Of a stretch of DNA of 64,000 nt, positions 56,501 through 64,000 are shown piece after piece (position 1 is the first letter of the stretch; each line of letters starts with the position of its first letter). The notes below the pieces were generated by a model. It did no database searches. It worked only from the letters and a program-made list of their open reading frames with translations, and had not been told where the DNA came from. The position numbers and the translations under genes were made by a program. The stretch is from Strigamia acuminata (lineage: Eukaryota; Arthropoda; Chilopoda; Geophilomorpha; Linotaeniidae), in NCBI GenBank assembly GCA_949358305.1, contig OX442314.1:25599060-25663059 (forward strand), read 5' to 3'.

Positions 56501-57545
56501 AGTATAAAATGTTATTTCCATCATTGAAATGAAGTTTTACGCATATAAAAATGTCAAACTCATGTTTGTTAAGTTTATTGGTTACTTCGTCTGGAATTTT
56601 TAATTTTTGGGCAATACAATGTCTGTACATTGTAATGCAATTCTGGTGTTTGGGTCTACTTTTCCGGATCACTACACCAGTAAACTGGCTCAACCAATGG
56701 GACGACATCTTGTAAAGTGCCTTTTTGACTGCAGCTAGAGTATATAATTACATTTCCAATTTTCAGAGGAAGAGCTTCAAGCTAATTTAAGAGTTTTGTT
56801 TGCTGCTGGCATTGAAACAACTACTGGAATTTTACTTTGGAGCATTCTTTACCTCCTGAAGTATCCAGAAATGGGAAACAAAGTAGTGCAAGAAGTAAAC
56901 GACGTTATTGGTCCAAATAGAGATCCAACTTTCAATGACAAGACCAATATGCCTTACACAGATGCTTTTATGCTAGAAGTTCACAGGCACAGTTCATTAC
57001 TTCCATTCTCTCTTGTTCACGGGTATGTAAAATAATGTTGTCCTTACATCTGTGACTGAATATAATCGAATTTCATTATAATTCTATTTATTTATATCTA
57101 ATATCCATTATCTGACACAGCAATATGGAAGAAACCACTCTCAACGGATTCACTATTCCAAAAGGCTCTTACGTAGTAGGGAATCTGTGGGCAGTACACC
57201 ACGATAAGAATCTGTGGGAAAATCCTGATGAATTTAATCCGAAACGATTCATTAATGGACAAGGAAAAGTGGAAAAACCGGAATATTTAATTCCTTTTTC
57301 AATCGGTAAACTTCAATACTCTTAGCAATATTAATTGAAAATAACAAGTTTTCGCTATTTTAACAATAGGCAAACGAAACTGCATTGGCGAATCCTTAGC
57401 AAATATGAAATATTTCCTCTATTTTACGACATTAGTTCAAAATTTTGAAATCAAACTTCCAGAAGGAAAAGCAGTATCAATGGAGTCTCAATTTGGAATT
57501 ACATTATTGCCTAAACCGTTCAAAATTTGTTTGATAACAAAGTAA
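38575..57545 (+). CDS. Cytochrome P450 gene B, CYP2 clan, 8 exons
   Basis: Exons 38,575-38,786, 38,844-38,977, 39,033-39,139, 54,499-54,767, 54,834-54,988, 56,767-57,022, 57,121-57,305 and 57,370-57,545 give 497 codons. From exon 3 to exon 7 the lengths equal those of gene A (107, 269, 155, 256, 185), so residue numbers coincide. It has an N-terminal anchor, the PPGP hinge, I-helix AAGIETTT (305-312), ExxR 363-366, PKRF in place of PERF (418-421), and haem loop FSIGKRNCIG with Cys444. The C-helix reads GETASQHRRF, again Ala instead of Trp. Intron 3 is 15.4 kb and carries element 3; intron 5 carries a nested inverted repeat. The exon 4 donor AT|GTATTT and exon 5 acceptor TTAAAG are weaker than the rest. 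Product: a microsomal monooxygenase, substrate unknown. Confidence 0.9.
39476..40072 (-). repeat. Left (3') LTR of element 3
   Basis: 597 bases, TGTGACTGGT to GACGGTCACA on the plus strand. The same short frames appear in both copies and are not genes. Confidence 0.9.
40073..40086 (-). promoter_or_regulatory. Polypurine tract of element 3
   Basis: GAGGGGGGGGGAGA on the minus strand, directly against the left LTR; it fixes the element's orientation. Confidence 0.75.
40796..43108 (-). pseudogene. Broken third ORF of element 3 (Pro-rich, zinc-ribbon-like start)
   Basis: On the minus strand an acceptor (TTAGAAATCAG) opens an exon at 43,108. One frame soon shows paired cysteines (CPVCLGERC, then CGNC), a possible zinc ribbon. 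Reading continues through frames spanning 43,001-42,396 and 42,616-41,513, which need a frame change, then an in-frame TAA at 41,513-41,515. The same frame resumes as an open stretch to 40,796. The last part holds PPPPPTYEEV, a PPxY motif of the kind that recruits WW-domain ligases in retroviral budding, and a Lys-rich run. As in element 1, the ORF lies after pol and starts at a splice acceptor. No family is recognised. Confidence 0.55.
43109..45510 (-). other. Non-coding interior of element 3 between pol and ORF3
   Basis: Only short, unsupported frames (for example 43,096-43,413 and 43,430-43,968 on the minus strand). It probably holds the intron and leader of the third ORF. Confidence 0.4.
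45511..48474 (-). CDS. Pol-derived polyprotein of element 3, catalytic residues lost
   Basis: A 987-codon open frame with Gag-like basic helices at its start, an intact protease motif (Asp230-Ser-Gly-Ala), RT, RNase H and the beginning of integrase. In RT the first aspartate (LDL) is kept, but YLDD reads YLDS (570-573). In RNase H the TDAS aspartate is Ala719, TDH reads TGC, and ADALS reads AVALS. The integrase zinc domain lacks its second His, and the frame stops right after FFWPG, so the D,D,E core is absent. The frame has no internal stop in spite of these changes. It should be enzymatically dead, though it could still fold. Confidence 0.82.
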   Translation of the reverse strand: MRGLDHTLETPLTRIGKRMASTELDPAWARELAILCDVFPCDLKTQDDVVRIIKEHQRDRRQAVLGAAAARSSARWSNFAAKRARKAAARAQKEVTEMVEAWARSTVSLRNDFSKRIFELSRRAAVAQAVAQDDSDVEGEQEDAPDLIAGNGVVDPAELYDRISPFQALRTTEADEGIVTDGSSPSQVCFVGLAVGAVWDTVNVAGLGKDLPLPFIDVHFSGRSAVALMDSGASGQYMSSAAAEEYGLTASIEPCDDFVRVMTGGRVTSPVGTVNVHVSWQTGADWLRFAVLPSASNFILLGCSWLGENGIVIRIARNDWYHIDNPGVTFPFAPQPDQLDEKGADVDKWARVTLEHGVDAAALSMSSNQLDLLEACKIEDMRKVRLTRVLDEFGHTFSETGGCHPTVELLIPTGDTPPFSCKVKHTCPAEARALRRLVRNALKRGEIEESVSVYRSQPVVSMLPDGTFDACIDFRQLNAITERDGYQVPSIPMILACLEGSIVFSTLDLAMGCFQLRIAPLDRPKTAFYTPLGTFQFVKLPYGLLNTPMAFQRLMDKVLGEAKFKWALPYLDSIVVFSKTFEEHLTHLSDVLGRLSKHCLTASPSGSCILSTSWDFLGYSMTRYGFRPNERRVQAIVDYPQPRNVAQLRRFLGMFGGDTPAIEGLEHLSNPLEALLNDGAAWNWSNECQGVFQLFKDHLARGSVLPMPEFNRTFVIQAAASRVGLGAVLTQMDHQGVKRPVAYASRALQGAETAFSLSELECLAVLQAVASFRPFIAYSKFVIETGCMALLWLLSSTSASGRLVRWAMQLQQVRFSIKFNKRADDRIAVALSKVGLDDVETTSAATPEEEAAIMLAHTLVTESLAGTIMSYDEVRQVQRDDPDCSAVMKWLDEGQRDDHLLSQLPPSMAQYKPDFVFGGYGELCVNTPFSPDAPLSRAEHGSDVKILMPAPLLDRCLDVIRLHPRYAQDNAADMMKRLRRIFFWPGT
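48475..51382 (-). other. 5' internal region of element 3 without gag
   Basis: This is where gag would be expected, but no long frame, capsid-like region or CCHC knuckle is found on the minus strand. From about 50,140 to 51,360 the plus strand is poor in G and rich in A and C, an unusual composition. Primer-site-like sequence (GGGCCCTGTCCGAGATT on the minus strand) lies at 51,361-51,379, close to that of element 1. Confidence 0.6.
48955..49104. repeat. 48-bp tandem repeat in element 3
   Basis: CGCCCC recurs at 48,955, 49,003, 49,051 and 49,099, exactly 48 bases apart, with similar intervening sequence (TTAGCG..., TTTGGTATTTTTAATCCA). About three copies. Confidence 0.75.
51383..51979 (-). repeat. 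Right (5') LTR of element 3
   Basis: 597 bases matching the left LTR; followed by ACTCAT, the duplicated target. Confidence 0.9.
52026..52666. mobile_element. Foldback element, about 265-bp arms
   Basis: Bases 52,026-52,290 recur in inverted form at about 52,400-52,666, with a spacer of about 110 bases. The same short peptide frame appears on the plus strand of one arm and the minus strand of the other. There is no transposase. It lies in intron 3 of P450 B and would form a long hairpin in the pre-mRNA. Confidence 0.8.
52850..53566. mobile_element. Non-autonomous hAT-type element
   Basis: The ends TAGGGATTGCAGTACCGG and CCGGTACTGCAATCCCTA are inverted, and GTCACAAC (8 bases) is directly repeated at both sides (52,842-52,849 and 53,567-53,574). 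Eight-base duplications are typical of hAT. Both subterminal regions are full of GGTACCGGT-like units. There is no transposase frame. Confidence 0.78.
53741..53913. mobile_element. Small foldback element with tandem subrepeats
   Basis: GCCTCGTCAAAGC at the left pairs with GCTTTGACGAGGC at the right. Inside, units of the type GAATGCGGCCGAACATCGCCC are repeated and then inverted around 53,840. No coding. Confidence 0.75.
54090..54165. repeat. ATAACTTATAA-type low-complexity palindromic repeat
   Basis: Repeated TATAAGTTATAAGT and its complement, both orientations mixed. Simple sequence in intron 3 of P450 B. Confidence 0.7.
55107..56742. mobile_element. Outer inverted-repeat element in intron 5 of P450 B, interrupted
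   Basis: The right end (about 56,683-56,742) holds, inverted, a stretch that on the left is split: TACTCTA at 55,107 and then GCAATCAAAAAGGCACTTTAC from about 56,343. With the 1.2 kb palindrome removed, the left end would match the right. TA lies directly outside both ends, as for Tc1/mariner-type insertions. Confidence 0.55.
55118..56335. repeat. 1.2 kb near-perfect palindrome (foldback element)
   Basis: Two arms of about 600 bases, starting CCCGCACCCATG and ending CATGGGTGCGGG, meet near 55,725. The same 72-codon frame appears at 55,303-55,521 on the plus strand and 55,922-56,140 on the minus strand with few differences. There is no transposase. It reads as one element inserted into another within intron 5. 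Confidence 0.85.
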
Positions 57546-57554
57546 TAACCTTTC

Positions 57555-57560
57555 AATAAA
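57555..57560 (+). terminator. Polyadenylation signal of P450 gene B
   Basis: AATAAA about 10 bases past the stop codon. Confidence 0.6.
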
Positions 57561-58438
57561 CAGTAACCTTTTATACGTCAAATGAACTTCCCTAGCAAAG
57601 CATATATTTATACTTCATACAAATAAACAATAAACTAACATTTATATTATGATTTGTCGGTATGTGTATTCCATAAATAAATATCACAACTCGAGGAAGA
57701 GCATCACTTGATAACTTTCATGAATGTAAGCTTATAGCACCTTGTGCTACAAGATAGGGCTTGAACTAATGTTGCATTTATAATGGAAACCAACTTCATG
57801 TTTACTTTTGTAAGGAATTAATAAGCCTGTTAGTCTGACCATTTATTCTGCGTCTTTAGAACGTATCTGTTACGTCCGTCATCAAGGCACGCAATACATT
57901 GGTTTTCTTTATTATGCAAATTCCTATACGGTTGCCAAGGAATTTCCTTCAGAGAAGCACCCGGCGACAGAGGGCTCCAGACCAATGAAATTACAGACAC
58001 AAACCAGGTTTGACTAATGCATACTAACCATATCGCGACTAAATAAGTGCCCAATTCCCTATCACATTAAAAAAAACAGTTACAGTGAGGTTCGAAGGGT
58101 GAGGGGGGTCAAAGTCGATTGGTTTAGTTGTCACTTGTTTTTAATCTTTATTGAGCTTATTTCACAAGAAATACATGTTTTACACTTTATTTAGTACCTC
58201 ACTTTTACTTGTTTTGGGATAGAAGTCAGTTCATTTAGTAATTCATTTTGCACCAAGTCATTGCTGGTCCAATAAATTGACAAATTTTCTTTCTGTCAAT
58301 GATAGCATCCTCACTAGACCCCGGATATTTATGCAAAATAAAATTCGTTTTATGTGCATAAAATATGCACCAAAAATTCCATTTTATGCAAAATAAAAAT
58401 AAAAATATGCAAAATAAAAAAATGTATTCAAGTGAAAT
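57561..58438. other. Intergenic DNA with ATGCAAAATAAAA-type repeats
   Basis: No gene seen. From about 58,331 to 58,423, TATGCAAAATAAAA-like units recur, next to the copia insertion site. Confidence 0.45.
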
Positions 58439-58640
58439 TGTGAGAGTGTGTTTGACAAATGATGTAAATCTGTTTACATATTATTATTTGATCGTGACAA
58501 CCGTCGTTTTGGTTATGTTTGGTTGTCATGACTATCGTTGTTTTGTTGTGTGATTGTAATGGTGCCGATGAGAGGTGAAGGAGAATAAAAGTGCCAAAAG
58601 TTGTGTTTAAATTACCAAACCGGTATGTTTATTTGCCTCA
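58439..58640 (+). repeat. 5' LTR of element 4
   Basis: 202 bases, TGTGAGAGTG to TTTGCCTCA, with AATAAA near its 3' part. Confidence 0.92.
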
Positions 58641-58655
58641 AGTGGTAGCAGAGGT
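58641..58655 (+). promoter_or_regulatory. Primer-binding site of element 4 (initiator tRNA-Met type)
   Basis: AGTGGTAGCAGAGGT directly after the LTR resembles the TGGTAGCAGAGC site used by copia-type elements. Confidence 0.65.
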
Positions 58656-58904
58656 GAAAAATTGCAAAATAAGGCCTATAAAGAGAAAAAGAAAGATCGT
58701 AAAGATTAAACAATAAAGTCATAAGCGGCAATGCAACAATGAGCGACTCTATGTTAAAAAGTAACAAGCAGTCGACAAATGAACAATAAATTGGGCGACA
58801 AAGCGCCAGAGTGGTGAAGTTTGACAACGATCAAGCAAGAAAGTGAAATTGAAAGAAAAAGGGCACAAAAAGAGAAAAATTTGCAAGAATAAAACGAGAC
58901 GACG

Positions 58905-61900
58905 ATGGCAGATGCGATACAAGGCGGAAGTATCAATAGAATTGAACTGTTAAGTGACTCGAATTATTTTTTATGGAGCATGCAAGTGGAAGCGGTGCTC
59001 CAAGCCAAAGATTTGTGGTTGGACGTCATTGAGGGCGAGGAACCAGATCCGGATGAGGAAGAGGACGAGTGGAATATATGGCGACGGAAGAATAGTCAAG
59101 CGCTAGGGATTATTATAGTCACCTTATCGGCAGAGCAAGCTGGGATGCACAAAGGAATTAGAAGCAGCAAGGAGCTGTGGGATCGCCTAGCAGAGCGACA
59201 TGAAGGGAAGCAAGCGGACAGACAGATTGATATTGGCCACGAACTGACAAGTATAAAGATGGCTAAAAACGAAGATGCGGAGCATTATCTAAATAGAGTG
59301 GACACAATTGCACAGAGATCGGCGGCGGCAGGCAAAAATATCACACAGAAGGAAAGAGTATACTATGCAATTAAGGGGTTGAGCAAGAAATACAACCACA
59401 TTGCAAAGTCGTATTATGCAAAGAGGGACATAAAGATGGACGATTTGCGCCGAGCCATCCGATTGCAGGCAAGTTGGGAAGACGAAGAGGAAGGGAGCGA
59501 GAATAAGGCGTACAGAGCGTTCAAGCAACGAGGTAGAAGGAAAGGCAGACCCAATGGGGGCGAATGCTACACTTGTGGTAAACAGGGGCATTTTGCACGG
59601 GATTGCAAAAGTAGTACGACGGTTAGGACCAACGATGGAGCATGTTATGAATGCGGCAAGCAGGGGCATCGAGCGCGGGATTGTTGGAGTAAGGGTCGTG
59701 GACGTGGACGAGGACAAGCTCAAACAGGACGCGGACAAGGCGAGGCGCGAGGAGGAACGGTTGCGCGTTACGCAAATAAGTCTAAGCCAGAAGCGACAAA
59801 GACGTACGCGCTCAACGCCGCCATGTCGGCTGCAGATTTGGGCAAAATGGAGTGGTTGCTAGACTCAGGCGCGACCACGCACCTCACATCACGCAGGGAA
59901 TTTTTGCACGATTTTCAAGCTGAAAGGGGATACGTCTATTTGGCCGAAGAGTCTGCAAAAATGGAATCCAGAGGGAACGGAACGGTCGAGTTAATAAGTC
60001 ACGTGGACGGACAAGACGTAAATTTGAACATGCGAAACGTAACATACGTACCAACTTTGAGAGGAAATTTAATTTCCATATGTCAGCTAACGGGAGAAGG
60101 AAACAAAGTGGTTTTTGACAATAAAGGAGCGGAAATTATAGCTGCAGATGGTGTACTGATCGGAAGAGCGACGCTAAGAGAAAAAATGTACATTCTGCAG
60201 GCGAAGAGCATCGTGATGCAAGACTTCGTGAATAGGGTGAGAGACATTGCGCGACCTAAACCAGGCACGGCGACACCAGGCCAGAGAGAGATTGACAACA
60301 AGATGTTGTGGCATGCACGCATGGGTCATATGTCGCAGCAAAAAATGGACCAAGTCAAGAAAAGCGAATTGCTCAAAGGTGCGAATTACAGCATGTGTCA
60401 GTTACCACCCTGCAAGTATTGTATTGCAGGAAAGCAGCCGAGAAAACCTTTTAAACGGACACAAGGAACCGCTACAACTCGACCATTGGAGTTATGGCAT
60501 GCGGATTTATGCGGTCCGATGGAAAAGTCCATAGGCGGAAGCCGGTACGCACTCGTAATTATAGATGACTATTCAAAATACGTCTATTGCAGTTACCTAC
60601 AAGACAAAAGCCAGGCAGTGGAGGAAATAGAGTTCCACAGACAACGGGAAGAGAGAACAAGCGGATTGAAATTAGACAGATTGCGAACGGACAATGGAGG
60701 AGAGTTCTGTGGGGCGGATGCTGAATATAATTGGCGAAAGATCGGAGTAAAACACGAGCGTACGGTTCCATACTCACCTCAGAGCAACGGAGTCGTTGAG
60801 AAATATAACAGGACATTGTCTGAGAAAACAAGAACTTTGCTCAAAGATGCTCATTTGCCGGACGAGTTTTGGGCTGAAGCATGGGCAACGGCGGTGTATA
60901 CTGTAAACCGCTCACCAACGACGGCAAGTCCAGAGACGACTCCATACGAGATAAGAACTGGCAGAAAACCGGTTGGAATTCATTTTCGTGTTTTTGGATG
61001 CACGGGCCATTATCACATCCCGAAACAAAGGAGATTGGGCAAATTTGATCAAGTGACGAGGGTAGGAATAATGGTGGGATATTCAGCCAACCGGAAAGCC
61101 TATCGTTTATATGACGAAGCACGGGGGCATATAATTGAATCGAGGGACGTTTATTTCGAGGAAATGGCGCGCGACAGCAAGGCGCAGGAGGAGCAAATTG
61201 CGGAAATGATGGCCCAGGAAGACACATTGGGGGACACAGAAGGCGAGAACCGACGGCAGGACGAGGCACTCCAAGAGGAGGAACAAGACGGAGCAATTGG
61301 CAACGATGAGAGTGACGAGGACGTTGCAGATCAAAGTGACGATGACGTTGCGAACGAAAGTGACGAGGATGTAGAACAAGAGCCCGATGAGCGACCAGTC
61401 GTGCAAGCGCGGGAAAGGAGACCGATAGGAACATTTGCGGAAAGGCAGCTGAGACTTCATGGTCAGTTGCAGGCGAGGGAGAGGATTCTCCAAGAGCGTG
61501 GCGTACGACGATCCGAAAGGATCGCTCACAAGGGCGCGGGTGGGGATGTAGCCAGAGTTATCAAGTCTTTATTCACTCCCGCGACATACACGGAAGCGGT
61601 GGAGTGTGAAGAACGCGACCATTGGGTGAAGGCAATGGAGAATGAGATGAGTTCCATGGGTATTCACAAGGTGTGGAGATTAGAGGCTCGATCGGAATCC
61701 AAGAAGCCGATCAAAAGCAAGTGGGTGTTCAGAATAAAATTACACTTGGACGGTTGTATCAAGAAATACAAAGCAAGATTAGTAGCGGTGGGCTGTGGCC
61801 AGAAACCGGGAGAAGATTACGACAGAACTTTTGCGCCAGTAATGAAAATTCAATCTCTGCGGTTATTGCTGGCAATTGCAGCTAAAAAGAAACTTCGAAT

Positions 61901-63113
61901 TAGGCAGTATGACGTTGAAACGGCATACTTATACGGTCTACTCGATGAGGAAATACATATGTTGCAGCCAGAGGGTTTTGCAGTTCCAGGACAAGAGGAC
62001 AAGATATGTTTTTTGCAGAAGAGTTTGTATGGATTGCGACAATCCGGCAGATGCTGGAATAAACGACTAAATCAGGCATTAAAGGACATTGGTTTACAGC
62101 GGCTAAAAGGGAATCCGTGTGTCTATACCTGCATCGAGGAAGATTCTTATTTCGCTGTCGGGATATTCGTGGACGACATCATTGCGATCGGGTCAACAGA
62201 TGCAGTGATAGATCGTCACATGAACGAATTGGGAAAAATATTCAAACTGATGAATTTGGGAACACCAAGTCAAATTTTGGGCATGAGAGTGAGCGTGCAC
62301 AAGAAGGGCATAATGCTCACGCAGGAAGATTACGCCAAGAAGATTGTGAAGAAGTATGGAATGGACGGTTGCGCGGCAAAGCAAACTCCTTTGCCAATTG
62401 ACCAAAACCTAGACGTGACAGGAGATTCGAAACCAGTTGACAGAAGCCTTTACCAAGAAATCCTTGGGAGTTTGATGTATCTAATGCTTGGGTCGAGGCC
62501 GGACCTAGCTTATGCTGTGAGCAAGCTATCTACGTTTTCCACCAAGCCGACCGAGATGCATCTAAACGCTTTGAAGAGAGTACTTCAGTACGTAAAGGGG
62601 ACAACCCATTATGGAATTCTATTCGACAGGACCCGAGGACCGTTAGAGCTCATGACAGATGCAAGTTGGAGCGTCGGACCAGATGCGAGATCTTTCAGCG
62701 GTTACATCGTGACGTACGGTGGATCTTTGGTCAGTTGGAAGACCAAAAAGCAACAACTTGTAACTTTGTCGTCATGTGAAGCCGAAATTGTGGCGCTTTC
62801 CGAGGGGGTCAAGGAGCTCAAGTGGGTGCGGGGACTGATTGCGGAGTTGCAAATGGAGAGCATTCAGACGGGACTTAACACCTTCTGCGACAGCAAGTCG
62901 GCGATTGACTTCTCTGAAGACGTACAGTTGGGAGAGAGGACAAAGCACCTACTCAGGAAATATATGTTCATAAAAGATGAAGTTGAAGTGGGTAACATCA
63001 AGTTGAATTTTGTTCCAACCGAGGCAATGATGGCAGATCCCTTGACAAAACCTGTGTCGGGAGAAAAGCTAAAGAAATTTGCAAGAAACATGAAATTTGA
63101 TTTTAAGGGTTGA
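58905..63113 (+). CDS. Gag-Pol polyprotein of the copia element
   Basis: The 1,402-codon frame begins with a Gag of the UBN2/DUF4219-like type and two CCHC knuckles (Cys221 and Cys247). The protease has Asp320-Ser-Gly-Ala. A GAG-pre-integrase zinc segment (LWHARMGHMS) follows, then integrase with D534, D596, E632 (35-residue spacing). An acidic linker holds repeated SDEDV-type units. RT has FVDD at 1,088-1,091 where YVDD is usual. RNase H has TDAS and the CDSKSA motif. No stops are found, so the element is probably capable of movement. The ATG lies 265 bases after the LTR. Confidence 0.94.
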   Translation: MADAIQGGSINRIELLSDSNYFLWSMQVEAVLQAKDLWLDVIEGEEPDPDEEEDEWNIWRRKNSQALGIIIVTLSAEQAGMHKGIRSSKELWDRLAERHEGKQADRQIDIGHELTSIKMAKNEDAEHYLNRVDTIAQRSAAAGKNITQKERVYYAIKGLSKKYNHIAKSYYAKRDIKMDDLRRAIRLQASWEDEEEGSENKAYRAFKQRGRRKGRPNGGECYTCGKQGHFARDCKSSTTVRTNDGACYECGKQGHRARDCWSKGRGRGRGQAQTGRGQGEARGGTVARYANKSKPEATKTYALNAAMSAADLGKMEWLLDSGATTHLTSRREFLHDFQAERGYVYLAEESAKMESRGNGTVELISHVDGQDVNLNMRNVTYVPTLRGNLISICQLTGEGNKVVFDNKGAEIIAADGVLIGRATLREKMYILQAKSIVMQDFVNRVRDIARPKPGTATPGQREIDNKMLWHARMGHMSQQKMDQVKKSELLKGANYSMCQLPPCKYCIAGKQPRKPFKRTQGTATTRPLELWHADLCGPMEKSIGGSRYALVIIDDYSKYVYCSYLQDKSQAVEEIEFHRQREERTSGLKLDRLRTDNGGEFCGADAEYNWRKIGVKHERTVPYSPQSNGVVEKYNRTLSEKTRTLLKDAHLPDEFWAEAWATAVYTVNRSPTTASPETTPYEIRTGRKPVGIHFRVFGCTGHYHIPKQRRLGKFDQVTRVGIMVGYSANRKAYRLYDEARGHIIESRDVYFEEMARDSKAQEEQIAEMMAQEDTLGDTEGENRRQDEALQEEEQDGAIGNDESDEDVADQSDDDVANESDEDVEQEPDERPVVQARERRPIGTFAERQLRLHGQLQARERILQERGVRRSERIAHKGAGGDVARVIKSLFTPATYTEAVECEERDHWVKAMENEMSSMGIHKVWRLEARSESKKPIKSKWVFRIKLHLDGCIKKYKARLVAVGCGQKPGEDYDRTFAPVMKIQSLRLLLAIAAKKKLRIRQYDVETAYLYGLLDEEIHMLQPEGFAVPGQEDKICFLQKSLYGLRQSGRCWNKRLNQALKDIGLQRLKGNPCVYTCIEEDSYFAVGIFVDDIIAIGSTDAVIDRHMNELGKIFKLMNLGTPSQILGMRVSVHKKGIMLTQEDYAKKIVKKYGMDGCAAKQTPLPIDQNLDVTGDSKPVDRSLYQEILGSLMYLMLGSRPDLAYAVSKLSTFSTKPTEMHLNALKRVLQYVKGTTHYGILFDRTRGPLELMTDASWSVGPDARSFSGYIVTYGGSLVSWKTKKQQLVTLSSCEAEIVALSEGVKELKWVRGLIAELQMESIQTGLNTFCDSKSAIDFSEDVQLGERTKHLLRKYMFIKDEVEVGNIKLNFVPTEAMMADPLTKPVSGEKLKKFARNMKFDFKG

Positions 63114-63162
63114 GTCATGATGTAAAAAGATTCATTTATCATTGTAAAACGAAAAGGGGATT

Positions 63163-63364
63163 TGTGAGAGTGTGTTTGACAAATGATGTAAATCTGTTTA
63201 CATATTATTATTTGATCGTGACAACCGTCGTTTTGGTTATGTTTGGTTGTCATGACTATCGTTGTTTTGTTGTGTGATTGTAATGGTGCCGATGAGAGGT
63301 GAAGGAGAATAAAAGTGCCAAAAGTTGTGTTTAAATTACCAAACCGGTATGTTTATTTGCCTCA
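63163..63364 (+). repeat. 3' LTR of element 4
   Basis: 202 bases matching the 5' LTR. A purine-rich GAAAAGGGGAT lies just before it as the polypurine tract. Confidence 0.92.
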
Positions 63365-63570
63365 GAAATCAGGTGTTAAATATCAACTTAATGCCATTTC
63401 AAAGTGTTCTTGATGTAAATGAATTATAATTAGTAAGTACAATTCTATTTCTATTTTCTATTTGTTTATTTGTCTTTCCATTTCCAGACATTAATTTAGT
63501 GACTTTCCCTGGTGTCTGTTTTTGGCAAAATCCTTAATCTTCCGAACGCAAGCATACGTACACGATACGT

Positions 63571-64000
63571 TGTGACGGTTATAAAACCGTAATAATTAAT
63601 GTTCACACTAGATGGCGCTGTCTGCTCGACGCGCGTAGTTTAAATACGAAGTTTCAGAGTTTTAATGATTATTAAAACTCCGTGAGTAATTATATTATTG
63701 TTTAACTTTACTAAAGTATTGTTTCACAAGTTATTGATTCTAAAGAATCAATATTATGTGTTATACTCACCTGATGAAGAGAGCCAATAAGACTCTTCGG
63801 GACCCAGTCCAATATTAGGTCCGTCCTCGTTACCTACGAATCCTAGATTCGAGTGTCCGATTGGACACGGTTAATCCTATAATCCTAAAGGACTATATAA
63901 GCTTGGGTTTCTAACCCGCGCTCCGGCTTGACTTGATTTAATAATTTGAACACTGTGTTTGTATGTATTGTTGGTTATCGTTTGATTTCTCTCTTTCTTA
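63571..64000 (+). mobile_element. Possible LTR beginning, cut by the window edge
   Basis: From TGTGACGGTT the sequence becomes more complex and carries a TATATAA at 63,894-63,900 followed by a GC-richer stretch, as in an LTR promoter. No second copy is in the window, so this is a guess. Confidence 0.25.

Larger units (their letters stand above)
58439..63364 (+). mobile_element. Element 4: intact Ty1/copia retrotransposon
   Basis: 4,926 bases with 202-base LTRs that match by eye, and GAAAT directly repeated at both ends (58,434-58,438 and 63,365-63,369). A primer site follows the 5' LTR and a single full polyprotein frame fills the interior. Integrase precedes RT, as in copia-type elements. 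Confidence 0.95.

Noticed and set aside
1..64000. CRISPR arrays, rRNA, tRNA genes or bacterial operons
   Set aside because: No repeat-spacer pattern and no tRNA or rRNA core sequence was recognised. tRNA-like sequence is limited to primer-binding sites of the retroelements.

Overview
This window is nuclear DNA from an invertebrate animal, almost certainly an arthropod. Host genes are split by GT-AG introns into short exons, the background is AT-rich, and retrotransposons are dense. An exon with an agatoxin-like (ALP-type) cysteine framework and two tandem CYP2-clan P450 genes favour an arthropod. I cannot name the species.

Layout. 1-9,000: AT-rich DNA with a few exon-like islands, the best being one exon of an agatoxin-like cysteine-knot peptide (5,684-5,814). 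9,023-12,861 (+): a five-exon claudin/PMP22-like four-pass membrane protein with a long cytoplasmic tail ending in a PDZ-ligand-like sequence. 14,090-15,428 (-): two small secreted-peptide genes in tandem, one glycine-rich and one Pro/Arg/Lys-rich. 16,193-29,063 (+): a full-length Ty3/gypsy-type LTR retrotransposon of about 12.9 kb (element 1) with gag, a -1 frameshift signal, pol and a large spliced third ORF. 29,344-37,519 (+): P450 gene A (8 exons, 496 codons), whose intron 3 holds a 4.8 kb gypsy element with 169-bp LTRs (element 2). 38,575-57,545 (+): P450 gene B (8 exons, 497 codons), whose 15.4 kb intron 3 holds a 12.5 kb antisense gypsy-type element (element 3) and several foldback or inverted-repeat elements. 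58,439-63,364 (+): an intact copia element. The right edge may hold the start of another LTR.

The two P450 genes are paralogues with matching intron phases and almost identical exon lengths. Both took an LTR element into the same intron, and both lack the usual C-helix tryptophan. All four LTR elements have LTR pairs that look identical by eye, so the insertions look recent.

The most unusual material is in the large gypsy-type elements. Element 1 carries a 967-codon third ORF, made by splicing, that does not look like an envelope gene. Element 3 has identical LTRs and an open 987-codon pol frame, but its RT, RNase H and integrase key residues are replaced or missing. That points to a recently mobile element relying on proteins supplied by others. 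All boundaries, splice sites and motifs were read by eye, and no database search was possible.
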